The notes under the pieces: model-generated
Seen by the model: only the letters and a program-made list of their open reading frames with translations
Database searches by the model: none
What the model was told of the DNA's origin: nothing
Part shown: positions 21,023 to 30,400 of the stretch, piece by piece
How positions within the stretch are numbered: position 1 is the stretch's first letter
How the letters are laid out: each line of letters starts with the position of its first letter
Program-made: the position numbers and the translations under genes
From: Chara braunii
Taxonomy: Eukaryota; Streptophyta; Charophyceae; Charales; Characeae
Assembly (NCBI GenBank): GCA_003427395.1
Contig: BFEA01000073.1
Coordinates: 2,484,547-2,514,946 of the forward strand
Direction of reading: 5' to 3'
DNA: 30,400 nt

Positions 21023-22958
21023 ATGTCTGACTCGGCGGAGATTCTCAACCCTGCGGCCAGTTCGGGCCCCGCCACCCAGTCAGACCCTGTACTGGCCCTC
21101 CTTCAGCACATGTGGGCCACATTCGAGGCCAAATTCACGGCCATGCAAACCAACTTTGATACTTTGTCGGACCGAATGTCAAAGATGGAGTCGCGTGCCA
21201 CCATACCTCCCTCCTCTCTTCCCCCCCTCCTTTTCCCACACACATGTTCCTATTGAATCATACCTCCCCTCTCCCCAACTTGGTATCCCACAGTCCTCCC
21301 CCCCACCTGCGTCATCAGCGTCTCTGCCCGCTTCCTCTCCTTCTTCGGCTGGCGTCATGTACACGCTTGTCTCTTCCACGGGTGGTATGCCTTCTCCCCA
21401 GACCCACCCTTCTTCTGCAGCCACCTCTTCCTCCCAAGTTTCCACCTCCGTACTTCCCTCCTCAGGACCCATGACATCCTGTCCCGCCACCTCCTCAATT
21501 TTAGTTTCCACGGCACCTACCTCATCAACCCCTACTTCTTTACCTCCCTCCCCACCCCTTATGACACCCAGGACACAAAATGCTGAGCTCCAAAGCCGAC
21601 TCGCCATGGCCCACGACCACATCCGCCGGCTCCAAGGAAGTCAACCCTTGCCTCCCCACCTCGCGGCACAGCCTGCTGCCCCTTTCATCTACCGGCAGCA
21701 TCAGGCATAGGCCGCTGTGATGCACTTTACTCTTCCTCCATTGGCCACCATGATGTCTCATGGCCCTTTGCCTCAACTTCCTGTCTTGTCTAGCACCCCT
21801 GTGGGTGCCCCTAGTTCCTCTATCCTCTTGTCGCAGTGTGCCCTCCCCCTCCCTCCTCATTATCAGCCGCCGCCCTATGTACCTCGGTACCGCCCTCACA
21901 GACTCCCCCAATTCGATGGCAAGGCCTCCGGACTCTAGGGCTGGATCACCACATCCGAGGAGCAACTCCGGTACCATGGTGTAAACATGGACTTGTGGCC
22001 TACGCAGATGTCAGCTCGCTTCACAGCTCGAGCGGCTTCCACTTGGCGTGACTTTCTCGCCCTTCGTGCTCAGCAGGGCGTTCATGCGAGTATGACATAC
22101 GCGGAGTTTCATGATTTTTTCCATCATTACTTCTCTCGCCCGACGCCTAAGCATGACCCTATCACACGGGTCGCCGAGATCAGGTGGCTTGGTAGCAACA
22201 ATGCCTTAGAGTTGTACATCACGACATTCCACCATGTTCCCGCCCAGATTCCCCCCTCCGTCATAGCCGATGACGCTATGGTCCAGCGTTTCCGTGTCGG
22301 GTTACCCCAACCCTTCCAGCTTTAGATGTTGGCAAACACAGTCCACACCCTCCCTGAGGCCTTCAGCATTGCCAGGGCCATCCAACTCACCTATGCACCT
22401 CTTGTGGGCTCCACATCTGAGCCTGTTGCTGCACCTCCCGCTACCACGTCTGCCCCTGGCACATCTCGCCCCCGATTGTTCTCCACGTCTCACTGCGGCC
22501 CCCGCCGAGTTCCTGGATGCACCTTCGTCCGCCGTGTCCAGACTATGCTTCGCGAGTCGTCGAGCGTTGAGGAGGGTACTGGTTCGGATGGATCCCATAG
22601 TGACCCAGACCAGGGACATGACCCCCAGTCTCTTGTGGATGGTGATGATCCCGATCAGGACGAGCACCTCGCCCACGCCTTCTCTACTTTCCTCAGGCAC
22701 CGCCAGTCCTCCTCATCGAGGACCCGCTCATTGGCCACACAACAGCCCCTCCCATCGGGCTACGTCTTCCCCCGGGCCCGATTGACTATCGCGGAGATTG
22801 AGGACTTTCGTACACGAGGCATATATACCCATTGTCGCCTACCTGGTCACACTCCGTCCACCTACCCCTACGTTGACGCCCTCCAGCGTCACTTTGCTCA
22901 GCAGTCCCACCCTCAGCCTGAACCCCCCGTTTCGACCTCCAGTGCTGCAGCCATCTAG
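21023..22958 (+). pseudogene. gag: gag of element 2 (capsid precursor, decayed)
   Basis: Starts at ATG 21023 in an ACCATGT context (MSDSAEILNPAASSGP). Parts in order: an N-terminal coiled coil (LLQHMWATFEAKFTAMQTNF), a frameshift at a C7 run near 21222-21228, a Ser/Thr/Pro-rich spacer, a second short coiled coil (NAELQSRLAMAHDHIRRL), and a retrotransposon Gag capsid core. The core shows AASTWRDFLALRAQQG, MTYAEFHDFFHHYF and VQRFRVGLPQPFQL. A zinc-knuckle relic lies at 22824-22865, where the first and last Cys are Tyr. In-frame stops are all TAG: 21708, 21936, 22323 and, less certainly, 22956. Gag forms the particle that holds element RNA. Confidence 0.8.
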
Positions 22959-23026
22959 CGGCGATCTCCCGTCCCCGTGATCCTCCTACAATAGAAGGCA
23001 TACCCGCTCGCAATTCTACCTTCGAG

Positions 23027-23720
23027 TTGCTTGCTACTCTTTCTGAGGACTCGGGCTTTATCTCACCGTTGGTTGATCCTAGTGACGCTGGTGCACCCTT
23101 CCCTTCTTTGCCTAGTGTTTCTCACGATCCTCGTCCTCCTCGTCCTTCTAGTAGGCGTGCTCTACGCACGGCCCGCTGCAGTGCTTCCCTTGTCGCAGAC
23201 GAGAATATCATTGACTTCCTGGACCTCGAGTGTGTTAACGTCCACTAGGAACGTCTCCGCCTTAGAGAGCATACCCTATCTGCGATGTCTCAGCGCCTAC
23301 ACAATCCCGATCGCACCTTACCGATTATTCCCGTGCGCCTCGAGACCTCCACTAGAGTGTATCGCGCACTATGGGACTCTGGCTCTACTGGCGACTTCAT
23401 TCATCCTCGCGTAGTTAAGGAGGCATCTCTCTATACATCCGCCTACCCTTCTACTGTCAACGTTACACCTGATGACAATCAGGCCAAGTCCTTCGTCGAC
23501 TATGTGGTGCCTGATCTCCTATTCTCCTTCCCCTTGCGGATGCCCCATAGCCTTTGCATGGCCCCTCGGTTCCATGACCAATGGACCTTCGACGTCATGG
23601 AAACCCTATACAACCTTGTTCTCGACACCGCCTACTCCCATCAGTTCGCCTATTCTAATCCTGATTGGATCCACAATGACCTCGTCCTCAACGCTAAGGA
23701 TGAGAAGCAATACCATATTC
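23027..23720 (+). pseudogene. pro: Aspartic protease of element 2
   Basis: The reading frame changes from gag somewhere between ~22900 and 23000. Before the protease is a spacer with a TAG at 23246-23248 where the frame otherwise continues (DFLDLECVNVH, then ERLRLREH). The active site is [11 protein letters not shown], with the Asp codon at 23375-23377. The second protease motif is poorly preserved ([12 protein letters not shown], then [11 protein letters not shown]). The enzyme cleaves the Gag-Pol precursor. The core D-S-G triad is intact, but the protein could be made only by bypassing the upstream stops. Confidence 0.8.
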
Positions 23721-24059
23721 CGGTGTTGGGCAAATCAGACTCTACATCCCCCTCTGCTGTCAATGTCTCCATCTTAACACCTACTCAGCTCCACTACATC
23801 CTTCGTCAGCCTGATGTCGAACTCTACATTGTCGACATCACGGATCTCCTTGTCTGTAACTCCATGCATCAGGACGCTGAGTTGGTCGAGCTCGATCCAC
23901 CATTCCCCGAGCCCCCCGAGCCTCCTGATCCTTCAGCCTCCTCGTCCTCCTTCACCCCTGCTAGCTCATCTCACCTTATTGCATCCTTTACCACGGAGAC
24001 GCCATTGGTACCTATTCCCATACCGACGCCTTCCACCCCTTCTTCAGACGCTGCTGTTG

Positions 24060-24941
24060 CCGAGGAGTTTGACAACCTCCTATTGACTCTGCAGCCTAGC
24101 GTTGCTGCCCTCCTTCGCGAGTATCGTGATGTTTTCCCTCCATCTGTCTCTTATAGCAGCATCCCTCCCATGCTCGATATCGAGCACCACATCCGGCTCG
24201 AACCTAACTACCGTATTCTGCATCGCACACCATATCGCCTCTCGGTCCCCGAAGCCCACGAACTTAAACGCCAAATTGACGAGCTGCTTCGTCAGGGCTT
24301 CATTAAACAGAGTACGTCCCCATGGAGCGCACCTGTCCTCGTCGATCGCAAGAAGGACGACACCCTCCGCCTTTGCCTCGACCACCGCGGTCTCAACGAC
24401 TATACGGTCAGAAATAGTTACCCTATGCCTCACGCGGATGATCTGTTCGACCGCCTCTCCGGCCACCACTTTTTCACGAAGATCGATCTTCGTAGCGGAT
24501 ATCACTAGACCCATGTAGCCGAGGAGGACCAGCCTAAGACCGCTTTTCGTTCTCGTTTTGGGCACTACGAGCTTACCGGGATGCCTTTCGGTCTTCGTAA
24601 TGCCCCTGCCACCTTTCGGATAGCTATGAACACGATATTCCAAGACCTTTTTGAGGAATCGGTCCTAGTCTACATTGATGACATCCTAGTCTATTGTCGT
24701 ACCTTAGAGGAGCGCCCGATCCACCTTCACACTTTCCTCCAACGATTATGTGACTATGGGTTTTATGCAAAGCTCTCCAAATGTCGCTTCGCTCAAACCA
24801 AAGTCGACTTCCTTACACACTAGGTCTTTGAGCATGGACTCCACATGGACGACTCGAAGATTCAGGCTTTTGTCGATTGGCCCTGGGCCACTCCTACCTC
24901 TCTTCCTGCGCTACGTAGTTTTTCTTAAAAAATACGCGTAG
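24060..24941 (+). pseudogene. pol: Reverse transcriptase of element 2
   Basis: Preceded by the [12 protein letters not shown] linker. Visible RT blocks are [20 protein letters not shown], then [60 protein letters not shown], and the catalytic VYIDDILVY (YxDD at 24671-24682, intact). RT copies element RNA into DNA. Breaks: TAG at 24506-24508, TAG at 24821-24823, a frameshift with probable loss of several residues near 24915-24930 in the thumb region, and TAG at 24939-24941. The first TAG follows RSGYH, where Ty3/gypsy RTs have a conserved Gln. Confidence 0.9.
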
Positions 24942-25727
24942 TATACTGCCCAGCTTACCCCTCTGACCCGCAGACGTCTACCCTTTCATTGGACCCCGGC
25001 TCATGAGGATGCCTTCCGCTCTCTCAAGCGGCTTGTCACGTCAGCTCTCATTCTACACCTCCCTGACTACTCTCGTCCATTCAATGCCACCACGGACTCC
25101 TCAGACTTTGCTATTGGAGATGTCGTATCTCATATCTACTCAACCCCTTCTACTTCACCCGATTCCACGGAGTCTCGACTCCCGTGCATTCCCCGATTCC
25201 CTCCTCCACCTCCAGCGACTGCAGCTCACCTCGCACCCATTGAGCCTACTCCTTCAAGAGCCCCCCCTCCATACATTCCTAACGTCGCCGACGACGGTAC
25301 ACTCGAGTCTCGTGATGGAGAGTGTCCGGTTGCTTATCTCTCTCAACAACTTCTTCCCGCAGAGTGTAACTACACTGCGGAGGAGCGTGAGGTTTTCGCG
25401 CTGGTTTACGCTGTTAAGAAGTGGCGTCATCATCTACACGGCCATACCTTCACCGTGCTCACGGACAACTCTGTCCTCGTCGTATTTCTGATGAAGCGTA
25501 AACTCACTTCTCGTCAGACTCATTGGTGCGGTGATTTTTTCAAGTTCGACTTCACTATCAGAAAGATCTTTGGCGAGAGCAACCATGTAGCAGATGCCTT
25601 ACCCCATCGCCCTGACCTTAAGTGTGATGATCGACAACTCTCTGCTCTTTTCGTCTCTACTCCCACTATCCATCATGCTTTCCTTAATGAGTATCGCCGT
25701 GCTTACCCCCATTGTTATGAGTTTTAG
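24942..25727 (+). pseudogene. pol: RNase H of element 2, with Pro/Ser-rich insert
   Basis: Connection motif FHWTPAHEDAFRSLK, then the RNase H start FNATTDSSDFAIGDVVSHI. The second half is CPVAYLSQQLLPAECNYTAE, followed by FTVLTDNSVL and IFGESNHVADALPHRPD. RNase H removes the RNA strand during reverse transcription. Between the two halves lies about 60 residues (25137-25318) rich in Pro, Ser and Thr that the usual domain lacks. Homology resumes in the same frame, so this is an in-frame insertion rather than a frameshift product. The frame ends at TAG 25725-25727. Confidence 0.85.
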
Positions 25728-26961
25728 TCCATCTACGTTGATTTACAGCCTGGTAAAATTGTCCCTAACTTCCAGCTCGACTTCTCAAGACTCCTGTATT
25801 GGCTTGGACTCAATCATCCTCGTACTCCTCGCTTATGTGTGCCTTATAACGCCCATCTCCACGTTCGAGCAGTCGCTGAGAGTCATGATGAGCGCGCCGC
25901 CGGTCATTTCAGTGTCTACAAGACTCTTGACCACCTCTATTGACATTACTATTGGAGGCACCATCGCACCTTCGTTAAGGAGTATGCCCACACGTGCAAG
26001 ATCTGCCAAGAGGCTAATATTATGAATCATCCCCCCTACGGTCTTCTTCAGCCCTTACCCATTCCTACTCAGCGTTGGACTTCTGTCTCTATGAACTTCG
26101 TCGGTCCTCTTCGTCCCCCTACACGAGGCCACAACGCCATCTTCGTTGTTGTTTGTCGGCTGACTAAGCATGCTCACTTCCTCCCATGCAAGTATGCTAG
26201 CTCAGCTAGAGACATCGCCTCACCCCATTTTAACCGCATCGTCATTCATCACGGTCTTCCTACTAGCATTACCTCTGACCGCGACCCCCACTTCACTTCC
26301 CACTTCTGGTGTGGACTCCACGAGATCTACGGCTCTGAGCTTCGCTTCTCCTCTTCTTACCACCCCCAGTCAGACGGACAGACCGAGGTCACCAACAAAA
26401 CTCTTGGGAATATTCTCAAGAAGTTTGTTGAGAATGACTCCGATTGGGACCTTCATCTCACTTATGCCGAGATTGCTTATAACCATGCTATTTCACCAGC
26501 CACCGGCATGTCTCCTTACTACTGTGACTTGGGATATCACCCTCATGTCCCATCTGATATCCTTCGTCTATCTCAGATCCATCCTGACACAAAATACCTT
26601 GCCCTTGATGACTGGGTTAAGGAGATGGATGAGATTCTTAGCAACGCTCGCAAGAGCATTGCTGACCCCCAGACTCGCATGGCTACTAGCGCCAATCGTT
26701 CTCGCATCGATCACCCCTTCAAAAGTTGGCGACGAAGTCCTTGTCGACGCACATCACTTCCAGCCTGAGGCCGACACGCTTCGGAAATTCAGACGTCGAT
26801 ATATCGGTCCATGCACTATTCTCTCACCCGCCGGACCTCACGACTGTTCGGTGAGCTTCAAATTGAAGCTCCCCCATTCCATGTATCACGCTAACATACA
26901 TGATGTGTTTCATGTATCTCTATTGCGCCTCTTGAGACGATCTCCCCCTGAGTTCCACGAT
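25728..26961 (+). pseudogene. pol: Integrase of element 2
   Basis: Zinc finger HHCC (ESHDER, AGHFSVYK, CKICQ), interrupted by TGA at 25941-25943 where an Arg is usual. In the catalytic core the first acidic residue is Asn (MNF, 26094-26096). The second Asp (SDRDPHF, 26277-26279) and the Glu (TEV, 26385-26387) are intact with the expected 35-residue spacing. An extra A in the run 26721-26724 shifts the frame. The C-terminus keeps a GPY/F-like RRRYIGPCTI and the DVFHVSLLRL segment. Integrase inserts the DNA copy into the chromosome. The Asp-to-Asn change alone would be expected to abolish activity. Confidence 0.88.
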
Positions 26962-27393
26962 TGACCTTACCCTTGCCCCTCTCCCATCATCATTGAGGGT
27001 CACGAGGAGTTTGTCGTCTTTGATATTGCGTCCCGGCGTATGACTGCTGGTGACCCTCCCCGCCTCGAGTATCTCGTTCGTTGGAAGGGTTACCCTGACA
27101 AGGAGTCTACTTGGGATCCTCTCGCTCACCTGCGGCATGCTATGACTTTCGTGCGTGCTTACGATCATGCTCGTCCTTTCCCTTCATCATTCTCACCTCC
27201 TTCTCGTCCTTCTACTGACCTATCTTCTTCAGCGACCACTAACATTACCCCTCCTCCATCGACAGGTCCTCTCGCTCCACTAGTACCTGCCTCAGGTCCT
27301 CCTTCCCCCGTGGATGTGGTCCTGTCTATTGTTGCAGTTGCTTCCTCTCGCCCTCAGCGTACCCATCGACTTCCTTCTCGCTATCGTGACTGA
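26962..27393 (+). pseudogene. C-terminal chromodomain and Ser/Pro tail of element 2
   Basis: After TGA 26962-26964 the same frame continues into a chromodomain. It reads FVVFDIASRRM, then LEYLVRWKGYPDKESTWDPL, then RAYDHARPF. The aromatic and WKGY/STW features that contact methylated histone tails are present. In chromoviruses this module steers integration to heterochromatin. A low-complexity Ser/Thr/Pro tail follows, with an Arg-rich end (QRTHRLPSRYRD) and a TGA stop at 27391-27393, probably the natural end of pol. Confidence 0.85.
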
Positions 27394-28424
27394 TCTATAC
27401 CCCCTATACGCTCTCTATCTCTTACCATTATTTGACACTTATGCAACAGCTCCCAGTTTCGGCTTCTACATTCAACTTCTACATTCGGCATCTACATTCG
27501 ACTTCTACATTCGACTTCCGACCCCAGTGCTTCTCTTCAGTACCAGAGTACCCGTCACAGTGTCCCAGACTTGTACTCGGTTTCTGCGCTACTCCTGAGC
27601 ACGGGGTTCCCTTGGCTACTTCGACTCGACCTCAATCTGGCGACTCATCAGTTGACTACTTCATCTTTTCGGCCACAAAGTTCCCTCATTCCCATCTACC
27701 CTTCACCCTCGAGTTTACCCTCCAGTCGCATGATGACCCCTGTTTTCCCTGAGCATGTGGGTGTGTTCGTCTGCCACCCTTCTGCCTTACCCTATGTTAA
27801 TCGCCCTCCTCCGGTGTGTACGTTTTTCTTTGCTCGCAGCCCTTGGCCATATTTTTATGCTAGCATAGCCCTCCCTATCCTCCCAGGCTCGCTTGTGTGC
27901 TCCCTTGTGTGAGTGTCCTTTTTACTTTTAGCTGGCGGTGTCTGCTTGATGTTTTCTTTTGAGCCTGATGTCGTGTTGTTATTCTCACTCTGAGCCTGAT
28001 GATGTTTCATATGGTTGTGTGGGTACCCCCTTGGAGTTTACTCTGAGAGCTGTACTTGCCGCCCTCCCATTCATCCCTACTTTTCCCATGCGACCGAGCT
28101 CCCTGTCTTCTATTCGGCTATTGTGTACTTGCATAGGGCACGTGACACTGTGCCACATTCTTTTTCGGTATGGATATTGATGTAGTTACTCTTTAGCCTT
28201 TAGGGCTTAGGTGTTGACTTATGCTCAGCCACATTGGCTTAGAAGACATTGTCCTCTTTCTTGGCCGACACAGGTCAAACATTTATTTTTTTGCATTTTG
28301 GGTCGACTCAGACCAGACATTGTTGTATAGATTAGGCTTGAGGTTTAGTCTGCATTGCATCTCTTTTCTGCACAGAGCTTGCTCCGCATTTAGGATTGAT
28401 TCTTTGTCGTTCCTCCGGATAGCG
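27394..28424 (+). other. 3' untranslated region of element 2
   Basis: Pyrimidine-rich sequence between the pol end and the 3' LTR. No domain is recognised in the open frames here. It contains the 13-bp minisatellite listed separately. I could not identify a convincing polypurine tract. Confidence 0.55.
27463..27514 (+). repeat. 13-bp minisatellite, four copies
   Basis: Four consecutive units of CTTCTACATTCGA and close variants at 27463, 27476, 27489 and 27502. Confidence 0.9.
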
Positions 28425-28729
28425 TGTTGATGTATCGAATGATCCATTTACGGGTCCGAGGATCATGTAGCGGTACCCGTTCGGCCCGGCAGTGAGGCCG
28501 AACCTGTTTCAGGCCGTTGGCCTGACCCCGATCCGGTACGGGGTTACTCCGGCCTGGACCAAGGCCGATATATCTCTCCGGCCTAGGCCCAGGCCGGGTT
28601 GGTCATTCACTCAATTGTTTGTTCATTCATTGATGCGAACTGGACCTTCACTCAGCTGCTGCTTCTCGTGTGTGTCCATCTCCTTTCTCTCTCACCATCT
28701 CCGTACGTGCCCTCCGCACGTGCGTCACA
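28425..28729 (+). repeat. 3' LTR of element 2
   Basis: The right end is firm: GCGTCACA at 28722-28729 matches the 5' LTR remnant end. The left end is a guess. TG at 28425 (TGTTGATGTATCG) would give an LTR of about 300 bp. The part before 28594 has no partner because the left copy is missing. It is rich in GGCC inverted repeats: 28479-28486/28496-28503 (8 bp) and 28510-28515/28519-28524 (6 bp). Confidence 0.65.
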
Positions 28730-29029
28730 ACAACAGCAAAGCACTACCGGCCTGTGGCTGTGGTAGCCGCCGGGCTCGCCCAGGGACACGGAGGAAAAGG
28801 GACTGACGCAGTCTTTTCCACTGTGCGCCGAGCCCTCTCCAGTCGAGTTATGGGACGTGCATAGTGAACTACGGTCACTGTCGAGGCAAGGAGGAAGCAA
28901 AAAAAGGAAAAATAAATAAATAAAAGCAAGAAAAGACTCGTGTAAAATCCGCACCTCGAATTAAATCGTTACTTCCATCGTCGGGTCACAGCAGTGTTAC
29001 GCTTCTTCTTATCTCTTTCTTGTCCTTGT
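28730..29029. other. Flank right of element 2, nothing recognised
   Basis: Mixed-composition sequence with an A-rich patch near 28899-28930. No gene, RNA or repeat family assigned. Confidence 0.5.
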
Positions 29030-29031
29030 TG

Positions 29032-29078
<47 letters not shown>

Positions 29079-29103
29079 ATTATTATTTTCTTATTATTAT
29101 TAT
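29030..29103. repeat. (TTA)n microsatellite
   Basis: Pure TTA/ATT run to about 29077, then an imperfect continuation to 29103. The following 29104-29352 is GC-rich and holds nothing I recognise. Confidence 0.95.
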
Positions 29104-29352
29104 CCTCCTACCCCTTAAGCGCAGGCTGCCCATGGGGAGAGGTTGTGTTCCGCTGCGCGCCGGAATCGGGCCGAAGTTTTGATTCGGGCCGGCGGATGAG
29201 GGCGATCGAGGGAGGGGTGGTGTGCAGAGCGGTGCACGTACCGAACTGTTCACAGCGCGCCAGAAAACGAGAGGGCGCGCCCACGGGGCTGAGCGGCAGC
29301 GGGCGTCGATGCTAGGGACGTCCCGAAGGGGCCGCCGTCCAATAAACAGGTG

Positions 29353-29480
29353 ACCTTTTTTTTTTTTTTTTCCTTCTTCTTTTTTTTTTTTTTTTTCTTT
29401 TTTTTTTTCTTTCTTTCTTTTTCTTTTCTTTTCCAGAATTGTTTTTCATTTTTTTTTTTCGTTCATGTTTTGTTTTGTTT
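29353..29480. repeat. Poly-T / T-rich low-complexity tract
   Basis: Long T runs with scattered C. Lys-rich or Phe-rich open frames across it are composition artefacts. Confidence 0.9.
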
Positions 29481-29518
29481 TCTTTATTTCTTTTTCTTTT
29501 ATTTTCTTTTATTTTCTT

Positions 29519-29645
29519 CTCTTTTCTTTTTCGTGCCGCGTTTGTCGTTCTTGATTTTTTTTTTTTCATTTTAGCGCATCATGTTTTTCTCTTTTCTTTT
29601 TCGTGCCGCTTTTGTCGTTCTTGATTTTCATTTTGGCGCGTCGGG
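29519..29645. repeat. 70-bp tandem duplication
   Basis: CTCTTTTCTTTTTCGTGCCG begins at 29519 and again at 29589. Both continue through TTTGTCGTTCTTGATTTT and end near a GCGC-containing segment. The second copy lacks most of the T run. Confidence 0.85.
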
Positions 29646-29715
29646 CTTCCATGTTTTTTTTTCCCTCTTTTTTTTCTTTGGTGAGTCGTTTTGCGTGTCG
29701 TTTTCGGGATGGACG

Positions 29716-29800
29716 TGCCCCCACGCACCCACCCGCACGCACGCACGCACGCACCCACCTGCACGCACGCACGCAAGCACCCACCCGTACGCACGCAAGC
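29716..29800. repeat. CACG/CACCC minisatellite
   Basis: Repeated CACGCACG tetramers separated by CACCCACC segments, roughly three larger blocks. Low-complexity; the Arg/Thr/His-rich frames are not genes. Confidence 0.9.
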
Positions 29801-29829
29801 CCTTTTGCGTATCGAAGGTGGAAAAAAAA

Positions 29830-29960
29830 GGGGAAAAAAAAAAGAAGGCAAACAAAAAGGGAAAAAAAAAAAAGAAAGCAAACAAAAAGGGGAAAAAAAA
29901 CAACAAAAAAAGGAAAAAAAAAAGAAAGCAAACAAAAAAGGAAAAAAAAAAAGACAAAAA
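29830..29960. repeat. A-rich 30-bp tandem repeat
   Basis: The motif AAAGAAAGCAAACAAAAAGG recurs with GCAAAC at 29848, 29878 and 29938. A diverged copy near 29908 keeps the 30-base register. Confidence 0.85.
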
Positions 29961-29965
29961 AACAC

Positions 29966-30153
29966 TTTTGTCTTTTGTGTATGCAGAGAGTGGTGCAGCG
30001 ACGCCCTTTGTCTCTGCCTGTCTCTCACACAGGGCGTCGCTGCATTACTATCCGATTGTGCAAAATGAGAATGAATCCTCCCCGGGAACCTGGAAAGATA
30101 CATCGCCATGTTTTTTGTCTTTTGTGCATGCGGAGAGTAGTGCAGCGATGCCC
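29966..30153. repeat. Diverged direct repeat pair with internal hairpin
   Basis: A ~41-base segment starting TTTTGTCTTTTGTG occurs at 29966-30006 and 30113-30153 with a few transitions. The first copy overlaps a perfect 14-bp inverted repeat, 29994-30007 and 30031-30044, with a 23-base loop. The layout suggests a small inverted-repeat element or a rearranged minisatellite; no family is recognised. Confidence 0.7.
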
Positions 30154-30159
30154 ACAGAC

Positions 30160-30161
<2 letters not shown>

Positions 30162-30202
<41 letters not shown>
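30162..30202. repeat. (CA)n microsatellite
   Basis: About 20 CA units. Confidence 0.97.
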
Positions 30203-30205
<3 letters not shown>

Positions 30206-30248
30206 TGAAGCGGACAGACAGATGGGACGAAGTGAGAGGGGGAAAGAG

Positions 30249-30330
30249 TGTGTGTGTGTGTGTGCACGTGCGTGGGTGTCAGAGAGAGAGTGTGGCCAAG
30301 AGTGTGTGTGGGTGTGGGCGTGGGTGTGTG
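30249..30330. repeat. (GT)n and GTGGGT low-complexity
   Basis: A short pure GT run to about 30264, then interrupted GT/GGGTGT text. The window ends 70 bases later with nothing recognisable. Confidence 0.85.
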
Positions 30331-30400
30331 GTAGAGGGAGAGTGCGGTGAAGACTCTGCCATCGCTAGTGGCATAAGCCGAGACAAAATGGTGCGCCGTA

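Larger units (their letters stand above)
18320..28729 (+). mobile_element. Element 2: chromovirus (Ty3/gypsy with chromodomain)
   Basis: Order on the plus strand: partial 5' LTR, iMet-like PBS, long leader with assembly gap, gag, protease, RT, RNase H, integrase, chromodomain, 3' LTR. The domain order protease-RT-RNase H-integrase defines Ty3/gypsy, and the chromodomain after integrase defines chromoviruses. The 5' LTR remnant (18320-18457) matches 28594-28729 with 13 substitutions in about 136 positions, 11 of them transitions, and one 2-base gap. The coding region carries several frameshifts and about 11 in-frame stops. The element is dead, and its left end was removed or displaced by element 1. 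Confidence 0.9.

Noticed and set aside
21179-24643. Antisense open frames (21179-21622, 21540-21977, 22302-22700, 24080-24643)
   Set aside because: Shadows of gag and pol; the plus strand carries the recognisable domains.
29312-30267. Long Lys-, Phe-, Arg/His- and Cys/Val-rich open frames
   Set aside because: Products of poly-T, poly-A, CACG and CA/GT repeats rather than genes.

Overview
The window looks like repeat-rich nuclear DNA from a eukaryote of the green lineage. The grounds are two Ty3/gypsy-type LTR retrotransposons, primer-binding sites that match plant tRNA 3' ends, many di- and trinucleotide microsatellites, and a scaffold gap of Ns. A charophyte alga such as Chara is my guess; the organism cannot be proved from the sequence. 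I find no host gene, tRNA, rRNA or CRISPR array that I can support. Nearly everything recognisable is mobile DNA in various states of decay.

Layout. (1) 1-414: CA and CT/CA microsatellites and a small cluster of perfect palindromes. (2) About 417-1985, minus strand: a broken Ty3/gypsy pol fragment (protease, then RNase H, then the start of integrase) with the reverse transcriptase missing. (3) About 1986-18319, plus strand: one very large LTR element, here called element 1. It has a 5'-truncated left LTR (1986-4037), a tRNA-Asp-type primer-binding site (4040-4057), a long leader, a decayed gag-like gene (about 6285-8194) ending in a zinc-knuckle relic, then about 6.7 kb without coding sequence. 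After that come a striking array of seven hairpins with a conserved loop (14969-15708) and the right LTR ending at 18319. No pol is visible, so it looks like a gag-only, non-autonomous (TR-GAG/LARD-like) element. (4) 18320-28729, plus strand: element 2, a chromovirus (Ty3/gypsy with a chromodomain). It has a remnant 5' LTR, an iMet-like primer-binding site, gag, protease, RT, RNase H, integrase, chromodomain and a 3' LTR. Its left LTR begins abruptly at the exact base after the right end of element 1, so element 1 apparently jumped into the left LTR of element 2. (5) 28730-30400: flank made of TTA, poly-T, CACG, A-rich and CA/GT low-complexity repeats and one strong hairpin.

How the parts work together. 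Element 2 once encoded the full reverse-transcription and integration set, with a chromodomain probably directing insertion to marked chromatin. It is now dead. Its in-frame stops are almost all TAG (about nine), with two TGA and no TAA, and at least one TAG sits where RT has a conserved Gln. That is the pattern expected from deamination of methylated CHG and CG sites. Element 1 would have needed proteins supplied in trans. The most unusual signal is its hairpin array: loop and inner stem are conserved, the base pair closing the inner stem covaries, and the outer stems differ in sequence from copy to copy yet remain self-complementary. This points to a selected or copied RNA/DNA structure.
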